This document shows, in pieces, positions 1 through 13,200 of a stretch of DNA of 64,000 bases. The DNA comes from Lampris incognitus. Lineage: Eukaryota; Chordata; Actinopteri; Lampriformes; Lampridae. The translations under genes were made by a program, and so were the position numbers. The notes under the pieces are model-generated. The model was given only the letters and a program-made list of their open reading frames with translations, had not been told where the DNA came from and made no database searches. The stretch is from contig NC_079223.1 of assembly GCF_029633865.1 (NCBI RefSeq), positions 35,027,391 through 35,091,390 on the forward strand, written 5' to 3'. Each line of letters begins with the position of its first letter. The stretch's first letter is position 1.

Positions 1-2270
1 ATTTACTTTGTCGGAAAACAAGGAAGTATGTATCCCTGGAGGCCATGTTGGAGACAATTCTACCGCCTTCACAGACTCTCTGCCATCACTCTCCATCTCC
101 CACGCAATCAGCACTAGAAAATCAGCACCATGGCATCGGCACAGAGACTACAGCGCCGGCTAGACAGGGGTCTGCTTATAAGTGCACACAATGTTATAAA
201 CAGCATGTTGCATATCATCTTTCATTAAGATCCATTATAGGCAATAAGCTAGAAAGACTCGCAGTATGTGGACGATGGCTCAAGTCTTGGGAACATTATG
301 TTACTGTGTAAAATACACCATTCACTTGGACCTGTTTCACCCTCAAAAAAAGATTAATTGCCGCTCTCTGAAAACATAACAGCTTTTGACTTTATGGGCT
401 CAACTCCGGCCCGAGAGGCTCAGTTCTTTGCTGGACTGGTTTGCGTGATACGTGGCAAGAACTGAGGCAATGCACAAATATGCATCGCAGGGAGCTCGAA
501 CACAGCCCTGAGTGGCTGGCTGGCAAATTAACCCATGGGACACACTTGGAGGTGTTGGGACCTCTTGCAGAAGACGGCATTGTGCACCGACTCGCAGACT
601 TGCCGGAGTATCAGGAGAGACAAGACAAACAAAGCAGTTTGGAGCAAAGAAAACCATAAACCCACTGACCTGGCGAAAGACGAGAAAGAGGGGACTAATT
701 AGTGGCTGTGCTTACAACTGAAAGGAGCGAGTGAGAGAGATAGAGAGAGAAAACGGGAGCGAAGGAGAGAGGGAGAGGAAAAACACACAACACACAGTTG
801 GAGGATGAGGACAATGAGTTTGTTTAGCTTAAACAGGATTTACAAGCCAAACAGACACACGCCAACGCCACTCAGTCACATACTCTTTCTCTTTCTCTCC
901 ACCGCTCTCATGCTCGCACCTACACAGACATGCAACCAGACCAGATGCAAACACACAGCTGAGACGGCCTCTGTGAGGGTTTTATCAGCGTTACAAGGTG
1001 GAGGTAATTGCTGGCGATGGTGAGAAGTCTTGAATGCAAGCGGCAGCAGTGGGTGGGTAGACGGATGGATGGATGGATGGATGGATGGGTGGATTGAGGG
1101 AACATTTTGTTCTCCCCGTGCGGGCTACGGCTCTCATATTGTTCCTGGCGAGCCTGGGTGTCATTTATGATTCAAGGGCTCCAGCCTCTCCACAGATAGG
1201 AACAGGACATGGCCATTGTGACATCCTCTGTACTCGTTTTTCAAAGAACATCAAATCAAACATGCATGAGCCAGTGACAGGGAGGACCGGCGAGTTTCTC
1301 CCCTCTCCTCTCTTTCCTTATTTGCACCGTTTCTCTCTCCATCTCTCCCTCTTTTCTTGCTCTCTCAAGAGGAGGAGGAGGAAGAGCCCTTTTAGCAGCC
1401 TGCCCCACCCAACACACTGGATAACTTCCCCATTACAATGGAGGCCCTTTTAAACAAGGGCGGTCATACCTGTTAACCGACGAAACAAATAATGCAGAAA
1501 CCAAACTTACGGTTTTAATTCAAAAGTCATGTTACACTGTACAGTCCAAAGGTCATCGCTACGCCTTCTCTAAAGGTGAACAAGACACATGCATGGCAAA
1601 ATCTTTCAACCTTTATCCAGGGGAAATTTTTGCAGAGCACCAAGTGCTCTTTTTCAGCAGTGCAACATCACTAAAGAACACACACTTCTTGGAGGGACCA
1701 CTGTACGGTTCAGGTCTTCTACTGTTAGCCGTTGAGCGGTGCCCACTTTCACCTGGTACACCTGGTTTTGTTGGAGGGGGGGGGGTCAATAATTTTTTTC
1801 GTCTCCCCATCTAAAACTTTTAAGCAACGCCGGACAAAAGTATGTTACTCTGGGTACAGATAGGCAGGCGTGTGTCGATGACGGCTTCTTATCCCAGGCC
1901 CCGCTGCTAATGATTCGTCATACCCAGAAGGGTAAGTTTATCTGCTGTGGCTTCACCGCCTACGTTAAACGTGCAAAAATCAAACTGGTATGACTGAATC
2001 TTAGTAACGACTCGACACAGGACGGGCCAATCAGAACTCAAGAGCAGTTCAGAGAGCACTTAGTCTTCTGTTATACATGAGGACACACCTTTGGTCAATG
2101 TGAGCATTTTAAATGGTCACTATAGGGGGCCGCACGCCAAGCCGCTCTAATCAAATATAGTCACAAACTACACGAAGGAAATACCTTCCTAGTTTACAAT
2201 ACCCAGCACAGGGGCTCTGCAGACAAAGATAAACTCTATGCTCACAGGTGAGGCTGAAAGGGAGGGAGGG
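1..2270. other. Non-coding, no gene seen
   Basis: Mixed-composition sequence with no exon I can recognise on either strand. It contains a GA-rich run around 740-780, a short (GGAT)n array at 1063-1094 and a G tract near 1777-1786. Small open frames here are short, show no family resemblance and have no convincing splice context. Nothing functional is supported. Confidence 0.6.
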
Positions 2271-2280
2271 ATGGATGTAT

Positions 2281-2649
<369 letters not shown>

Positions 2650-2683
2650 AGGGAGAAGAGGGAGGGAGAGGGTGTGTTAGATA

Positions 2684-3784
<1,101 letters not shown>

Positions 3785-3842
<58 letters not shown>
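3785..3842. repeat. (GT)n microsatellite
   Basis: Perfect GT dinucleotide run of about 57 bp in otherwise unique sequence. Confidence 0.95.
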
Positions 3843-3844
<2 letters not shown>

Positions 3845-4899
3845 CAGGCAAGCACGTGCACGCTGGTTTCCAACAGTTGCATGTGGCTTTAATTGCTCGT
3901 CCTCTTTCTTTCACAATTTATCAGGCACCCTAGAATGAATAAACGCGTCTTCCTCTCTGGCTTGATGGGAAGACAAACACAGTTTCAGATTGTCAAAAGA
4001 CAAGTGAGTCACGACACGAGTGTGTACAGCGTTTCCTAATGAGCCTGAAACAATGTCATTACAAAATAAAGGCGCGAGACTACAAAAGCTGCAGCTGGTT
4101 GCATTGGCAATGATATTGCAATATTATATATGTATATATAATAGATATTACAAAAAAGCAGATGGGACGAGACGTCTGCTGTGAAATAATGTTATAGTTT
4201 GACCAGCTCTTTTCACCTGCACTGCTGCTGCCCCTGCCTTGTCCCCCTCAACTTCCACGCCTCACTAAACGAGAGTCAAAGTGGTCTTCTTTCCTCTTCA
4301 TTTTCTCCTCAACTTAGCTATATTGCTCTCTGTAGCTGGGTGCACTGTAATGAAAGCGAGAAGCAGTCTCCTCCTCCTCCTCCTCCTCCTCTCCTCTCCT
4401 CTCCTCCCGTCGGGAGCCCCCAATGCTCTGCCCCGACCGGCCTCACATCCAGACGGAGGAATTTAACGGGGAGGGTTGGCCAGACCCGCAGCACAGACTG
4501 GCAAAGGGTGTGCGCTGTGTCAAGCCAATTCAGCCTCGGATGAAAAGGTTTCCCCTTTCGCAAAACGTGCATTAAGTAATACAGACAGAAGTTGTGTGAC
4601 GACCCCCTGTCTACGTTCATGCAAGTTAATCAGTGTAAACGCGTTTAAGGGTGGCAAATACTTATACTGCACTAAATACTTACAGACTGTCTGCGTTTGT
4701 TGCAAAATCCTACAACAGTGCAAAGCAGCGCACGGATCTGCATGGCATTACCACCAACAGTCGGTAAGGTAATAGCATTGGAAGGAGTCAGCAATCCTCC
4801 CTAGGCTATTAGCTAACTGACATACATTCCCGGTTTAGCATCGACCAAGACACCAGCTGATTAACCGAGGCTATACCTGTTTACTTACACACAGCCCTC

Positions 4900-5283
4900 C
4901 TCACTACACGCAAAAAACAAATATACGCGAGCCTATGAAGCGTTTCGACAAAAGGCACGAGTCAGTCTCAGCGGCGCGCGGCTATTCGCATAATTCTGTA
5001 GTCACATTGACTTTCTTAAGAGATCAACCCTCAAGCGTTCTAACAAACCAACAACACAGTATCGTATAGCCCACTAGCCTGGGAAGTACGCTGCGTAAAT
5101 GCGCACAAACGTACCAGAGATTCACATAAGACAAAAAAATGAAAACCTGCCCCGTCTAGTAAGTTCAACCGTGGCTCTCGGTGGTTCAAGGAGGTCACCC
5201 TATTGTTAGCAGGTTGTGTCTGTCCGGCAAGAGGTAAAACCCATCTTGAGCAATGCACACACACACACACACACACACGCACG

Positions 5284-5334
<51 letters not shown>

Positions 5335-5735
5335 ACATGCAACAAAAAACCCTTTAGCAACGGGCGAGATGAGAACAATCGTACACGGAACTTACTTTCG
5401 GATTGGACCTCGGCGGAATTCCGCTTTGTTTTTCGAAACCTCGTGTATCGCTGCTCTCGTTTCCACTTCACAAAAGACAACACGGGATCCCAGCGACGGT
5501 GTGAGTGAGTGACTGAATCAACTACCGTGGAGCACGGCAAGTTGAAGTGTCAAATTACACTGGCTATTCAGTTACCAGAGAGCCATGCTTGGTGGTTGCT
5601 GTCAAAATGTGTCCCAGATTCGAGAGGGAGCCGGGCGACGCGGGAACATAAGAGCGCCTGCGACCGCCTGTGTCGTAATGGCGTTCACTTAAACCGGGAA
5701 CGGATCGGAGTTCACGTCTTCAGACATGCGGCCTG
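4900..5735 (-). promoter_or_regulatory. CpG-richer segment, possible first exon/promoter
   Basis: This stretch is visibly richer in CG dinucleotides than its surroundings (for example around 4965-4985, 5390-5460 and 5615-5720). On the minus strand a consensus splice donor, GTAAGT, starts at 5395 after the bases CGAAA, so a non-coding first exon running leftward is possible. A (CA)n array at 5255-5331 interrupts it. No open frame has recognisable homology. Promoter activity and exon status are inference; it could equally be ordinary GC-rich intergenic DNA. Confidence 0.3.
5255..5331. repeat. (CA)n microsatellite with CG-containing core
   Basis: CA dinucleotide array with an internal GCACGCACGCGCGC interruption near 5279-5292, which marks an older or compound array. 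Confidence 0.93.
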
Positions 5736-5807
5736 ATCACAGCCTCTGGAAGCGACCTCTCGTTTACTAAAATCCATCCTTTTATCAACAAGAACGCAAA
5801 CTGTGAT

Positions 5808-5810
<3 letters not shown>

Positions 5811-5880
<70 letters not shown>
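5811..5880. repeat. (TA)n microsatellite
   Basis: Perfect TA dinucleotide run of about 70 bp. A second TA array follows 120 bp further on. TA runs can extrude cruciforms, so both are likely to be length-unstable. Confidence 0.95.
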
Positions 5881-5884
<4 letters not shown>

Positions 5885-6003
5885 AACGTTGTTAAAAGAA
5901 ACACACAATGGTAGGGAACGTGTTCAAAAAATAAGGAGCAAAATAGCCCAGTGAGCCAAGTAAATTCTTTATGAGACAGTACAAGCCTGTTTCGTGCCAT
6001 AAG

Positions 6004-6088
<85 letters not shown>
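6004..6088. repeat. (TA)n microsatellite
   Basis: Perfect TA dinucleotide run of about 85 bp, the second of a closely spaced pair. Confidence 0.95.
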
Positions 6089-6092
<4 letters not shown>

Positions 6093-6398
6093 TTTTTTTA
6101 CCGGAAACCATCAATGGTGTTGATAAAAGTGCTCAACATATGAGGAGCGGGATATATCACAGTAGAGACTAGGATATATTATTGGATATATCAGTATAAA
6201 TTATTACCACTGCCAGCAGGTATAACAGGACGAAATAGCAAACATTATTAATTGTTAACAAGTTGGGTTTGATGGTGAACTCCCTTATGCGGTTTTTGTT
6301 ATTCATTACAGCTGACTTCATGATACGAATACTCTAATAAGTGATTATACGTTTTATATAATTAGTTGTTGGGATAACCGCACTACCTTCTCACTCGC

Positions 6399-6537
<139 letters not shown>

Positions 6538-6790
6538 TTCCCGAGTGCTACGGCTCCAAGAGTTATCAGGTTCCGTATTTTGCGGATCACCGGTTTCCGA
6601 TGGAAGCTTCGGAATAACAAAGACATGTTTGAGAGCAGCGGCGGCGGCTACAGCGGCAGGCTGGGCTGAGCGGTGACGTCAGGGAACAATGTTTCTCCTC
6701 CCGCAGCTCTCCTCTCCTCGGCAAGTCAAGCAAGGCTGAACTCCCCAAAGGGAGAGATGCTGCACGGCTCCTAAACTGGAGCAGTGCATC
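6538..6790. promoter_or_regulatory. CpG-rich segment with CRE, possible promoter
   Basis: GC- and CG-rich sequence with a GCGGCGGCGGC run near 6640-6650 and a perfect palindromic cAMP response element, TGACGTCA, at 6674-6681. It resembles a TATA-less vertebrate promoter and 5' UTR. Direction cannot be decided from the sequence. If the next gene beyond rps24 is zmiz1, as in human, a minus-strand start would fit, but this is inference from synteny only. No coding exon was found. Confidence 0.35.
6674..6681. promoter_or_regulatory. Consensus CRE (TGACGTCA)
   Basis: Perfect 8-bp palindromic CREB/ATF site within a CpG-rich stretch. The context makes chance occurrence less likely than for an isolated match, but function is not shown. 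Confidence 0.4.
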
Positions 6791-7041
6791 GGGTAGAATC
6801 ACTCACTCCTCTTGCTGGGCCTGCACTCCCCCCCCACCCCCACCCCCCCCCTCTCCGTCTGAACAGGATCTCCTCAGTAGTTCTGCAAAATAAATATAAT
6901 GCAAAATAGCAGACCGTTGCAAATGCTACATTAAAAAGTCCCCATCTTACACATGGAGTATATCTCACCAGCAGCCAACACCAATTACACAGATATGACT
7001 TACAGTAAATGACAAAACCAGGAAGTTTCATGCACAGTAAA

Positions 7042-7067
7042 AAATAATAATAATAATAATAATAATT
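7042..7067. repeat. (AAT)n microsatellite
   Basis: Short AAT trinucleotide run. Confidence 0.9.
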
Positions 7068-7761
7068 TCATTTTTGTGCGATATCATTAAAATTTCGGAA
7101 GCCTTACTTGAAACTATTTTTTGAATGGGCAATACCTGCCAGCTGAAAAATAAAACCACATTTTCCCCTTTACACTGTGTCAACAGTTCAGGGTCAAATT
7201 CCACAGAAGCAGCTCCTTCCGGTGGACTAACTCCTCTTCTAGGCCCAGGCTCTGCTCTTTTAAGAGAATGATACTCTACCATGAGGGGCTGAGCGCCTGC
7301 CATCCTGCCTGCAGGGCTCCTGACACTGATGCATTTGGGGCTAGGACAGGAGGAGGGAGGGAGGGAGGCTGGGGGAGGGGGTGGTGGTTGTGAGGGTGTG
7401 CTGCCGGGGGGCCCAAGGTCCTCCCATCTCTGTCACAGTGTCTCAAGGACACCCCTGCCCTCTGGTTGAAGCAGCTATTTGCACTGATGGGGACAAATGT
7501 AGCCAGTGACATCACCAGCTCGGGCAGTCATTCATTTTTATTTCAGGGGCCATTTCTTAGAGAAGATGGTGTTCGTTTTAAACACAGGCAGAGACAGACA
7601 GTGTGAGAGCAAGAGTCAGAGAGGACAAGCAGCAACCGATGTCACAGCTCAGTTGTGAATGAGGGATCTGATTTGTCTGTTTTCCCCTACATGACCCGTG
7701 TATTTGTAAGACTGTCTCCATTGCGATGGTTTTATGGTTGTCATATTATATCAAAAATCAA
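7068..7761. other. Non-coding, no gene seen
   Basis: Unique-looking sequence up to the left end of the Penelope-like element. A purine-rich GGAGG run lies near 7350-7380. Open frames on the minus strand here are proline-rich shadows of that run. Confidence 0.5.
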
Positions 7762-8003
7762 AGAAGATTGAATCAGTTCACCTGGATACAACGTTTATTG
7801 AGAGAAACGTTTCATCACTCATCAAAGTGACCTCTTCAGTCTCAAATGACTGCAGGTATACCTTATAAACAACAGAGTTGCATAACGACCAAACCAGCAA
7901 TCAGTTTCATATGCAAATAGGTGTGACCATCAACTAGAGCTACAATGTTCATGTGTACTATTCACAGAGGATTTGGGGATGGTTGCAATCACGGCATTGT
8001 AAG
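7762..8003 (+). repeat. Left inverted terminal repeat of Penelope-like element
   Basis: Alignable over its length with the reverse complement of 9988-10238, including GAATCAGTTCA at the outer end and TGTGTACTATTCACAGAGG further in. It forms the 3' end of the minus-strand element. Confidence 0.8.
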
Positions 8004-8039
8004 ATGGTGACAGATGTACTCTTAGCCCCCCCCCCCCCC

Positions 8040-8690
8040 GTTCAGGGATGGGTCGTTTCCGCTTCACATAGATGGCCTCTTTGACTCCCCATTCAAACCA
8101 GCGTTCCTCCCTGTCAAGGATGTGTACATCCTCATCCTTGAAAGAGTGGCCCCTGGCCTATAAATAGGTGTAGACTGCAGGGTTCTGGCCTGACGTCTTA
8201 GGTCTTCTGTGTTGTGCCATCCTCTTCACCAGCAGCTGTTTAGTTTCCCCAATGTACAAGTCACAGCAATCCTCCCGGCACTTAACAGCATACACCATAT
8301 TGCTCTGTTTGTGCCGGGGGACCCAATCCTTGAGGTGGACCAATTTCTGGTGCAGTGTGTTTTGGGGTTTGAAAGCAACTGACATGCGGTGTTTGGAAAA
8401 TACGTGTCTCAATTTTTCCAACACTCCCGCCACATATGGAATCACCGCTGTTACGCTCAGGCATCTGTTGTCCTTCTCCTCTCTTCGATTGGCTGGTACA
8501 CTGTTTGGGCATCTTCCAGGCTTTGACAAATGCCCAGTTAGGATAACCACACTTAACCAGGGCCTGTTTAATGTGGGATTTCTCCCCTTCCCTGGCCGCT
8601 GTGCTGGTGGGGATGTTGTCAGCTCAGTGGTACAGCGTCGTGATGACTCCTGGTTTGTGCTCCATTGGATGATGAGAGTCAAACCTTAAG
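8040..8690 (-). pseudogene. GIY-YIG endonuclease and RT tail of Penelope-like element
   Basis: Minus-strand reading shows the end of the reverse transcriptase (a segment reading FDSHHPMEHKPGVITTL just after 8690), then the linker motif IPYVAGVLEKL, then the GIY-YIG core: a VYAVKC strand followed by DLYIGETKQLLVKRMAQHR. Downstream the same frame continues through RGHSFKDEDVHILDREERWFE and GVKEAIYVKR, the usual end of this domain, including the Glu-rich helix. This nuclease nicks target DNA so that the reverse transcriptase can prime there. Breaks: one in-frame TAG at about 8158-8160 between VYTYL and ARGHS, and a frame change near 8490-8520 separating the RT tail from the linker. The reading ends in a C tract at about 8027-8039. 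Confidence 0.85.
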
Positions 8691-8724
8691 TACTGATCAG
8701 ATGCGTTGGTTTACGGTAAACATC

Positions 8725-9114
8725 CATCCATCCATTATCTTAACCACTTATCCTGCTCTCAGGGTCACGGGGATGCTGGAGCTATTCCAGCAGTCATTGG
8801 ATGGCAGGCGGGGAGACACCCTGGACCGGCAGCCAGGCCATCACAGGGCTGACACACACACACACACACACACACACACTCATTCCTAGGGACAATTTAG
8901 TACCGCCAATTCACCTGACTTACATGTCTTTAGACTGTGGGAGGAAACCAGAGCCCCCGGAGGAAACCCACAGAGACATGGGGAGAACATGCAAACTCCA
9001 CACAGAGGACGACCAGGGGACGACCCACCAAGGTTGGACTACCCCCAGGACTTGAACCCAGGACCTTCTTGCTGTGAGGCGACTGTGCTAACCACTGCGC
9101 CACCGTGCTGCCCA
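8725..9114 (-). mobile_element. Mermaid/DANA-like tRNA-derived SINE
   Basis: On the minus strand it begins with GGCAGCACGGTGGCGCAGTG and continues with the TCGCCTCACAGCAAGAAGGTCC motif seen in zebrafish DANA/mermaid SINEs, then a conserved GTGTGGAGTTTGCATGTTC block, and ends in (GGAT)n. It is flanked by 15-bp target duplications with one mismatch (8710-8724 and 9115-9129), so it inserted into the Penelope-like element. A (CA)n run at about 8851-8880 sits at its usual internal position. Confidence 0.9.
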
Positions 9115-9203
9115 TTTATGGTAAACATCAACAATCATCCCTGGTGAACTTCATGTGGCTGTCCACAGAGTTAATGTGGCCAGTGAAATAATAATAATAA
9201 TAA

Positions 9204-9332
9204 TCCTTGTGACGGCCTGGCGGCCTGTCCAGGGCGTCTCCCCACCTGCTGCCCAATGACTGCTGGGATAGGCTCCAGCATTCCCGTGACCCTGGGAGCA
9301 GGATAAGCGGTTTGGATAATGGATGGATGGAT
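9204..9332 (+). mobile_element. Mermaid/DANA-like SINE, 3' fragment
   Basis: The 3' part only, plus strand: GCCTGTCCAGGGCGTCTCC, CCCAATGACTGCTGGGATAG, GAGCAGGATAAGCGG and a (GGAT)n tail. Flanked on both sides by AAT/TAA-rich runs. It splits the reverse transcriptase remnant of the host element. Confidence 0.85.
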
Positions 9333-9351
9333 AGATAATAATAATAATCAT

Positions 9352-9425
9352 TAATAATCATCATTATATTTATATAGCACTTTTCTAGACACCCAAAGTG
9401 CTTCACATGTGGTAAATGTATAATG
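9352..9425 (+). repeat. Dispersed repeat fragment (TATAGCACTTTTCTAGACAC type)
   Basis: A short block reading TTTATATAGCACTTTTCTAGACACCCAAAGTGCTTCACAT, a motif I recognise as very frequent in fish genomes downstream of AAT-rich runs. Its parent element is not identified here. Only the conserved core is present. Confidence 0.6.
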
Positions 9426-9600
9426 TGGTACATCCTAAGATTTAATTTTAACCCAGGTGTCGTTCACAAATCTGCACCAATGGCTAGGTGGTGTCCCTGG
9501 ACAGGACATCAGAACCCTCTTTTCCATTTCCTCCCTACACAAGTTGGCCACTACAGGTGAGACTGGGGAACCCATAGCACAACCATGGCTCTGCCTATTT

Positions 9601-9830
9601 GGGTGGCACAGTGGCCCAGTGGCCCAGGTGCTCCAGTTTCCCCCACAATCAAAAAGACATGCATGTTAGGGTTAATATTCCTGTCTGTGCCTCTGACTGA
9701 GGCATGGCAAGACGAACTGGAGTTGGTCCCCGGGCGCTGCATTGCAGCTGCCCACTGCTCCTAGCTACACAGCTAGGGTGGGTTAAACGTAGAGAAGAAT
9801 TTCCCCATAGGGATTAATAAAGAATATCAA
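9601..9830 (+). mobile_element. SINE with mermaid-like head and different 3' tail
   Basis: Starts GGGTGGCACAGTGG, like the mermaid head, has CCAGTTTCCCCCACAATC and AAAGACATGCATGTTAGGGT, then a distinct tail CTGCCCACTGCTCCTAGC followed by GATTAATAAAGAATATC. The same tail recurs at 39055-39180. This suggests a composite SINE family with its own LINE-derived 3' end. Confidence 0.7.
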
Positions 9831-9987
9831 AATCAAATTTTTAAAAAAGATCAAAAATAGTACTGCCCCCTGTATGTGAAGCATGTGGACTGAAGACAGC
9901 TTCAGGAGCAGACATACTGGGTCAGTGTTAAGGGTGGTCCTATTGCTAAGGGTGGGGTCGTTTTTTAATTTCATATGGACTACCTCC

Positions 9988-10238
9988 ACTCTCACAATGC
10001 TGTGACTGCAAACATTCCCAAATCCTCTGTGAATAGTACACATGGCCATTGAAACTCTAGTTAATGCTCACGTCCATATTTGCACATGAAACTGATCGCT
10101 GGTTTCGGTCGTTATGCAACTGTATTGTTTATAAGGGATGGGGATACCTGCAGCCAGACTGAAGATGTCACTTAGATGAGTGATGAAACCTATCTATCAA
10201 TAAACGTTTTAAACAGATGAACTGATTCAACCTTCTTC
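9988..10238 (-). repeat. Right inverted terminal repeat of Penelope-like element
   Basis: Reverse complement aligns with 7762-8003. Both inner and outer blocks match; small differences are scattered, which fits an old copy. Confidence 0.8.
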
Positions 10239-13200
10239 ACATCTATGCTAGCTTTTTCCTGGAAATCCTCCAGGCTTCAATTCAAGCTTTTGCAGTTTAG
10301 TAACCCCAAACGAGTGTAGGTTCCCCCTATAACCATGCCCTAAAAGCTCGGGATCAGCAATAGACAGATCCATTGTCAATATTGTCATTTAGATTTCTGC
10401 CCGATGATGACATTATCTGTTCTGGGTCATCCACCATGTTTTTGCTTAGCACCCTCTTAAACTTACACAGTGTGTTATGGGTGTCAGTTTCTCATTCACG
10501 CTCTCCATTTCAATGAAAGGCTTGTTTTCAGAACTCTCATTTGAAGCAGCAATCCAGCCTCTTCAGAACAGGTTGGCCAGATGGTTGCCAAAAGATGGAT
10601 GGAGTATAGGTGAGGTGACTTCAACTTGCTTTAACTCTGTGTATCGTTTCCCGTGCACACTGATCTGACGATACTGAGCGAATCCCAAAAGACACCAAAG
10701 GAGACACTTTCGGTGTAGCATTCTGCATCAAGGTTAGAATGTGTTGCTTTGTGTTGGAGTGCATCAAATTAACATATGAAAACTGACAATAACAATGTTC
10801 TTTGGAGCGATCCCCTTAGGACTATCGACGCAGCACTTGGTTTGCTGATTCCATATAGTACGTCTCATTGACTGTTCATCGCTTGGCTCCGGGCTCTCTG
10901 GTCCCTGAGAGTGTGAGTGTGTGAGCCTCTGACACAAGGGGTGGTAATAGATGCTACTAGAGCTCCTTGTAGTTACTTGATGGAGAGAGACTCTCAATTG
11001 TGCAGACATTAGCTCTTTGATTCCCACAGCAGTTTGATGGTTGTTTATAGTACTGCCCTGCTGTCTCAACCATCAGGCACCTGCTGTTGAATACACTACA
11101 ATGAAATGCTAATGAACATACTCCAACATCAAGGATTTAGTGTCTCTAACAAAGCATCTCATAATGTAAAGAATGACTGACTGAGTGACTGACTGACCGA
11201 CTCTGTGTGTGCCTCAGAGAAGAAAGAAAGAGTGACCGGTGTTTAGGACAGATGGAGCTGAAGAAGATGCAGGGTTGTGGATGGATCATCTCCTGCGGCG
11301 AAAAGGCAGTGGAGCACTATTTAAAAACAAGACAAGAGAAATCTGGTTGAGTACACTATTGATTCTCTCCCAGGCCGAGAAGAGAGCGAGAGATTCAGAG
11401 AGAAGGAGCGGGACAGAAAACAGATGATGACGATGACGGCTGGCTTTCAGGAGCTTTGAAAAAACTATAAGACACTCTCTCTCTCTCTTTCTTTTTCCCT
11501 TCATCTCTCGCTCTCTGTCTCTTTCTCCTGCACTTTCCTTTCAGTATATGTAGACCGAGCGGTGGCAGATAAGGCAGACAGCTTGGGCCTCATGCTGACT
11601 AACTCAACTGGCTGTGGGGAGCAGAGAGAGGCAATCAATGAGCGTTCACAGTAGAGCGCCAGCATCCAGATAGCTAACAGCACCCTCAGGTCATGGGAAG
11701 GAGATGGAGAAGCGAGGGATAATAGAACAGGGTAGAAAGCAGAGGAAAAGAGGAGGAGGGTGGAGGAAGGCGGGCGAAGGCAGGGTTGTGCTTAACACAT
11801 GGGTGGCATTAATGTTGTCCAAGCCATGGGAACAAATAAGCACAACCCTCGGTGCATGATCATAAAGCAGATATCCCTTTATCATCCTTTCAGTTCATTC
11901 AGTAAAATGTTGTCATATTGTTGTAGGGGAACAAATGCAAAAGTGCTAAATTTAAAACGAGTTTCTTCAATTATGAGATCTGAAGTGAAGCGCGGTGGTC
12001 CTTTCGCCAGCACTTGGGGTGATGGCAGCAGGGATAGTGCTATTTTTAGTTGGCTGCCTTCTACCCTCATTGTGGCAGCATTGCGTGTTTGCCCTGTCTA
12101 TGTGTGCATGCATGCGTATGTGCGAGCCTTGTTCAAAGCCCTTTTTTTTTTAAACCTTATTATGCAATGCAGTATCTGACCTTGGAGGGAACATGAACCA
12201 GGGGGAGCGACAGGGAGATGAGTAAATGTGTGACCACTCCAACCTCTGTGTCATCCTTGACTGCACTATTAGCTACCCCACTAGTCACACGGTTTCTCTC
12301 GGGAGGACCTCAAACATCTTTTATTGTACCTGTGCTATACTGTCCCAAAAGTTTTCCCATCCATATTTTAGGTCTGAGCAAGTGTTGCAAAAGCAGGATG
12401 GTCCGGGATTTATTTTGCGGTATTTAAAGATGAACGATGGTCAACGCTTTCGCATGATATATAAAATCCCTCCTTTTGAGCAACATAGAGAAGGAGCGAT
12501 TCAAAGTCTAAATGTCAATGATAATCTCTGATTTAAAATTGCCATCAAGAGCGATCCGTGCATTGTAACTAGGATCTTGTGACTAGTTAAGCAGGAAAAG
12601 AAATCCATGCTGGCAGACAAGCTACCTAAGCTAGAGCCTATTCCTCAGGATGACATTAATATAATAGCTTTGGTGCCCAAAACAACTTTGTATTGATTCG
12701 CATAACCTTTTAAGCCAATCGATTGCTGCATGCTAACTCAGAATGCTTCAGCATGGGCATGTTTTCAAGCCAGCTTTAGATGCAGTGTCGCAAGTCAAAC
12801 GCCATTTCACGTTGCGCCTTTTGTGTTGATGAATAATGAATTAATTTGTATTCATTTCTCTTTTTTTTTGCTTCCTCTGCTGAATGGGGGTTGGCTTGCA
12901 TAAGTTAATATCTATTTAACATTGCTTTTTTTTTCAGTCACCAGCTGGTTTTTTCTTTTTTTTTTTTGTGCTATAATTTGTCATTTATCATCTATTAGTA
13001 TGAAGGACCTAGAGAATTTGAGCAGCAGTTTACTTGATATTTTGTTGCGGTACCTGTTTAAATGTGTTTTTATCCTTGCTGTACTGACTCTCTCACCTTG
13101 GTTTTCAATGGTCCTTCTGCTTCCTTAATAAAGTGGCCATTGTGACTCATCCACAAATAAACGTTCTTTGCTGTTTGCTGAGCCCTGCAGCAGCTCATGA

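Larger units (their letters stand above)
9118..9595 (-). pseudogene. Reverse transcriptase remnant of Penelope-like element
   Basis: Minus-strand pieces of the catalytic domain survive around the insertions. At about 9440-9595 the frame reads HGCAMGSPVSPVVANL, the conserved B-motif region of Penelope-type reverse transcriptases, then FVNDTWVKIK, the C motif, where the usual first aspartate of the DD pair reads as asparagine. After the inserted SINE, at about 9125-9190, it resumes as HINSVDSHMKFTR. An in-frame stop follows VKIKS. N-terminal motifs are absent, apparently replaced by a further SINE at about 9601. Non-functional. Confidence 0.8.
7762..10238 (-). mobile_element. Penelope-like retroelement (decayed) with inverted ends
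   Basis: Read on the minus strand, the order is terminal repeat, reverse transcriptase pieces, GIY-YIG endonuclease, terminal repeat, which is the Penelope-like element order. The two ends, about 7762-8003 and 9988-10238, are clearly alignable in inverted orientation; both contain the motif TCATCACTCATC followed by AAGTGAC. Known Penelope-like elements often carry terminal repeats in direct or inverted orientation. The body is broken by two mermaid-type SINEs (8725-9114 and about 9204-9332), a further dispersed repeat (9352-9425) and another SINE (about 9601-9830). Coding parts carry frameshifts and a stop, so this copy is inactive. Confidence 0.8.

Noticed and set aside
7028..7515. Minus-strand proline-rich open frames as an exon
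   Set aside because: Driven by a purine-rich GGAGG run; no homology recalled and no supporting splice sites.
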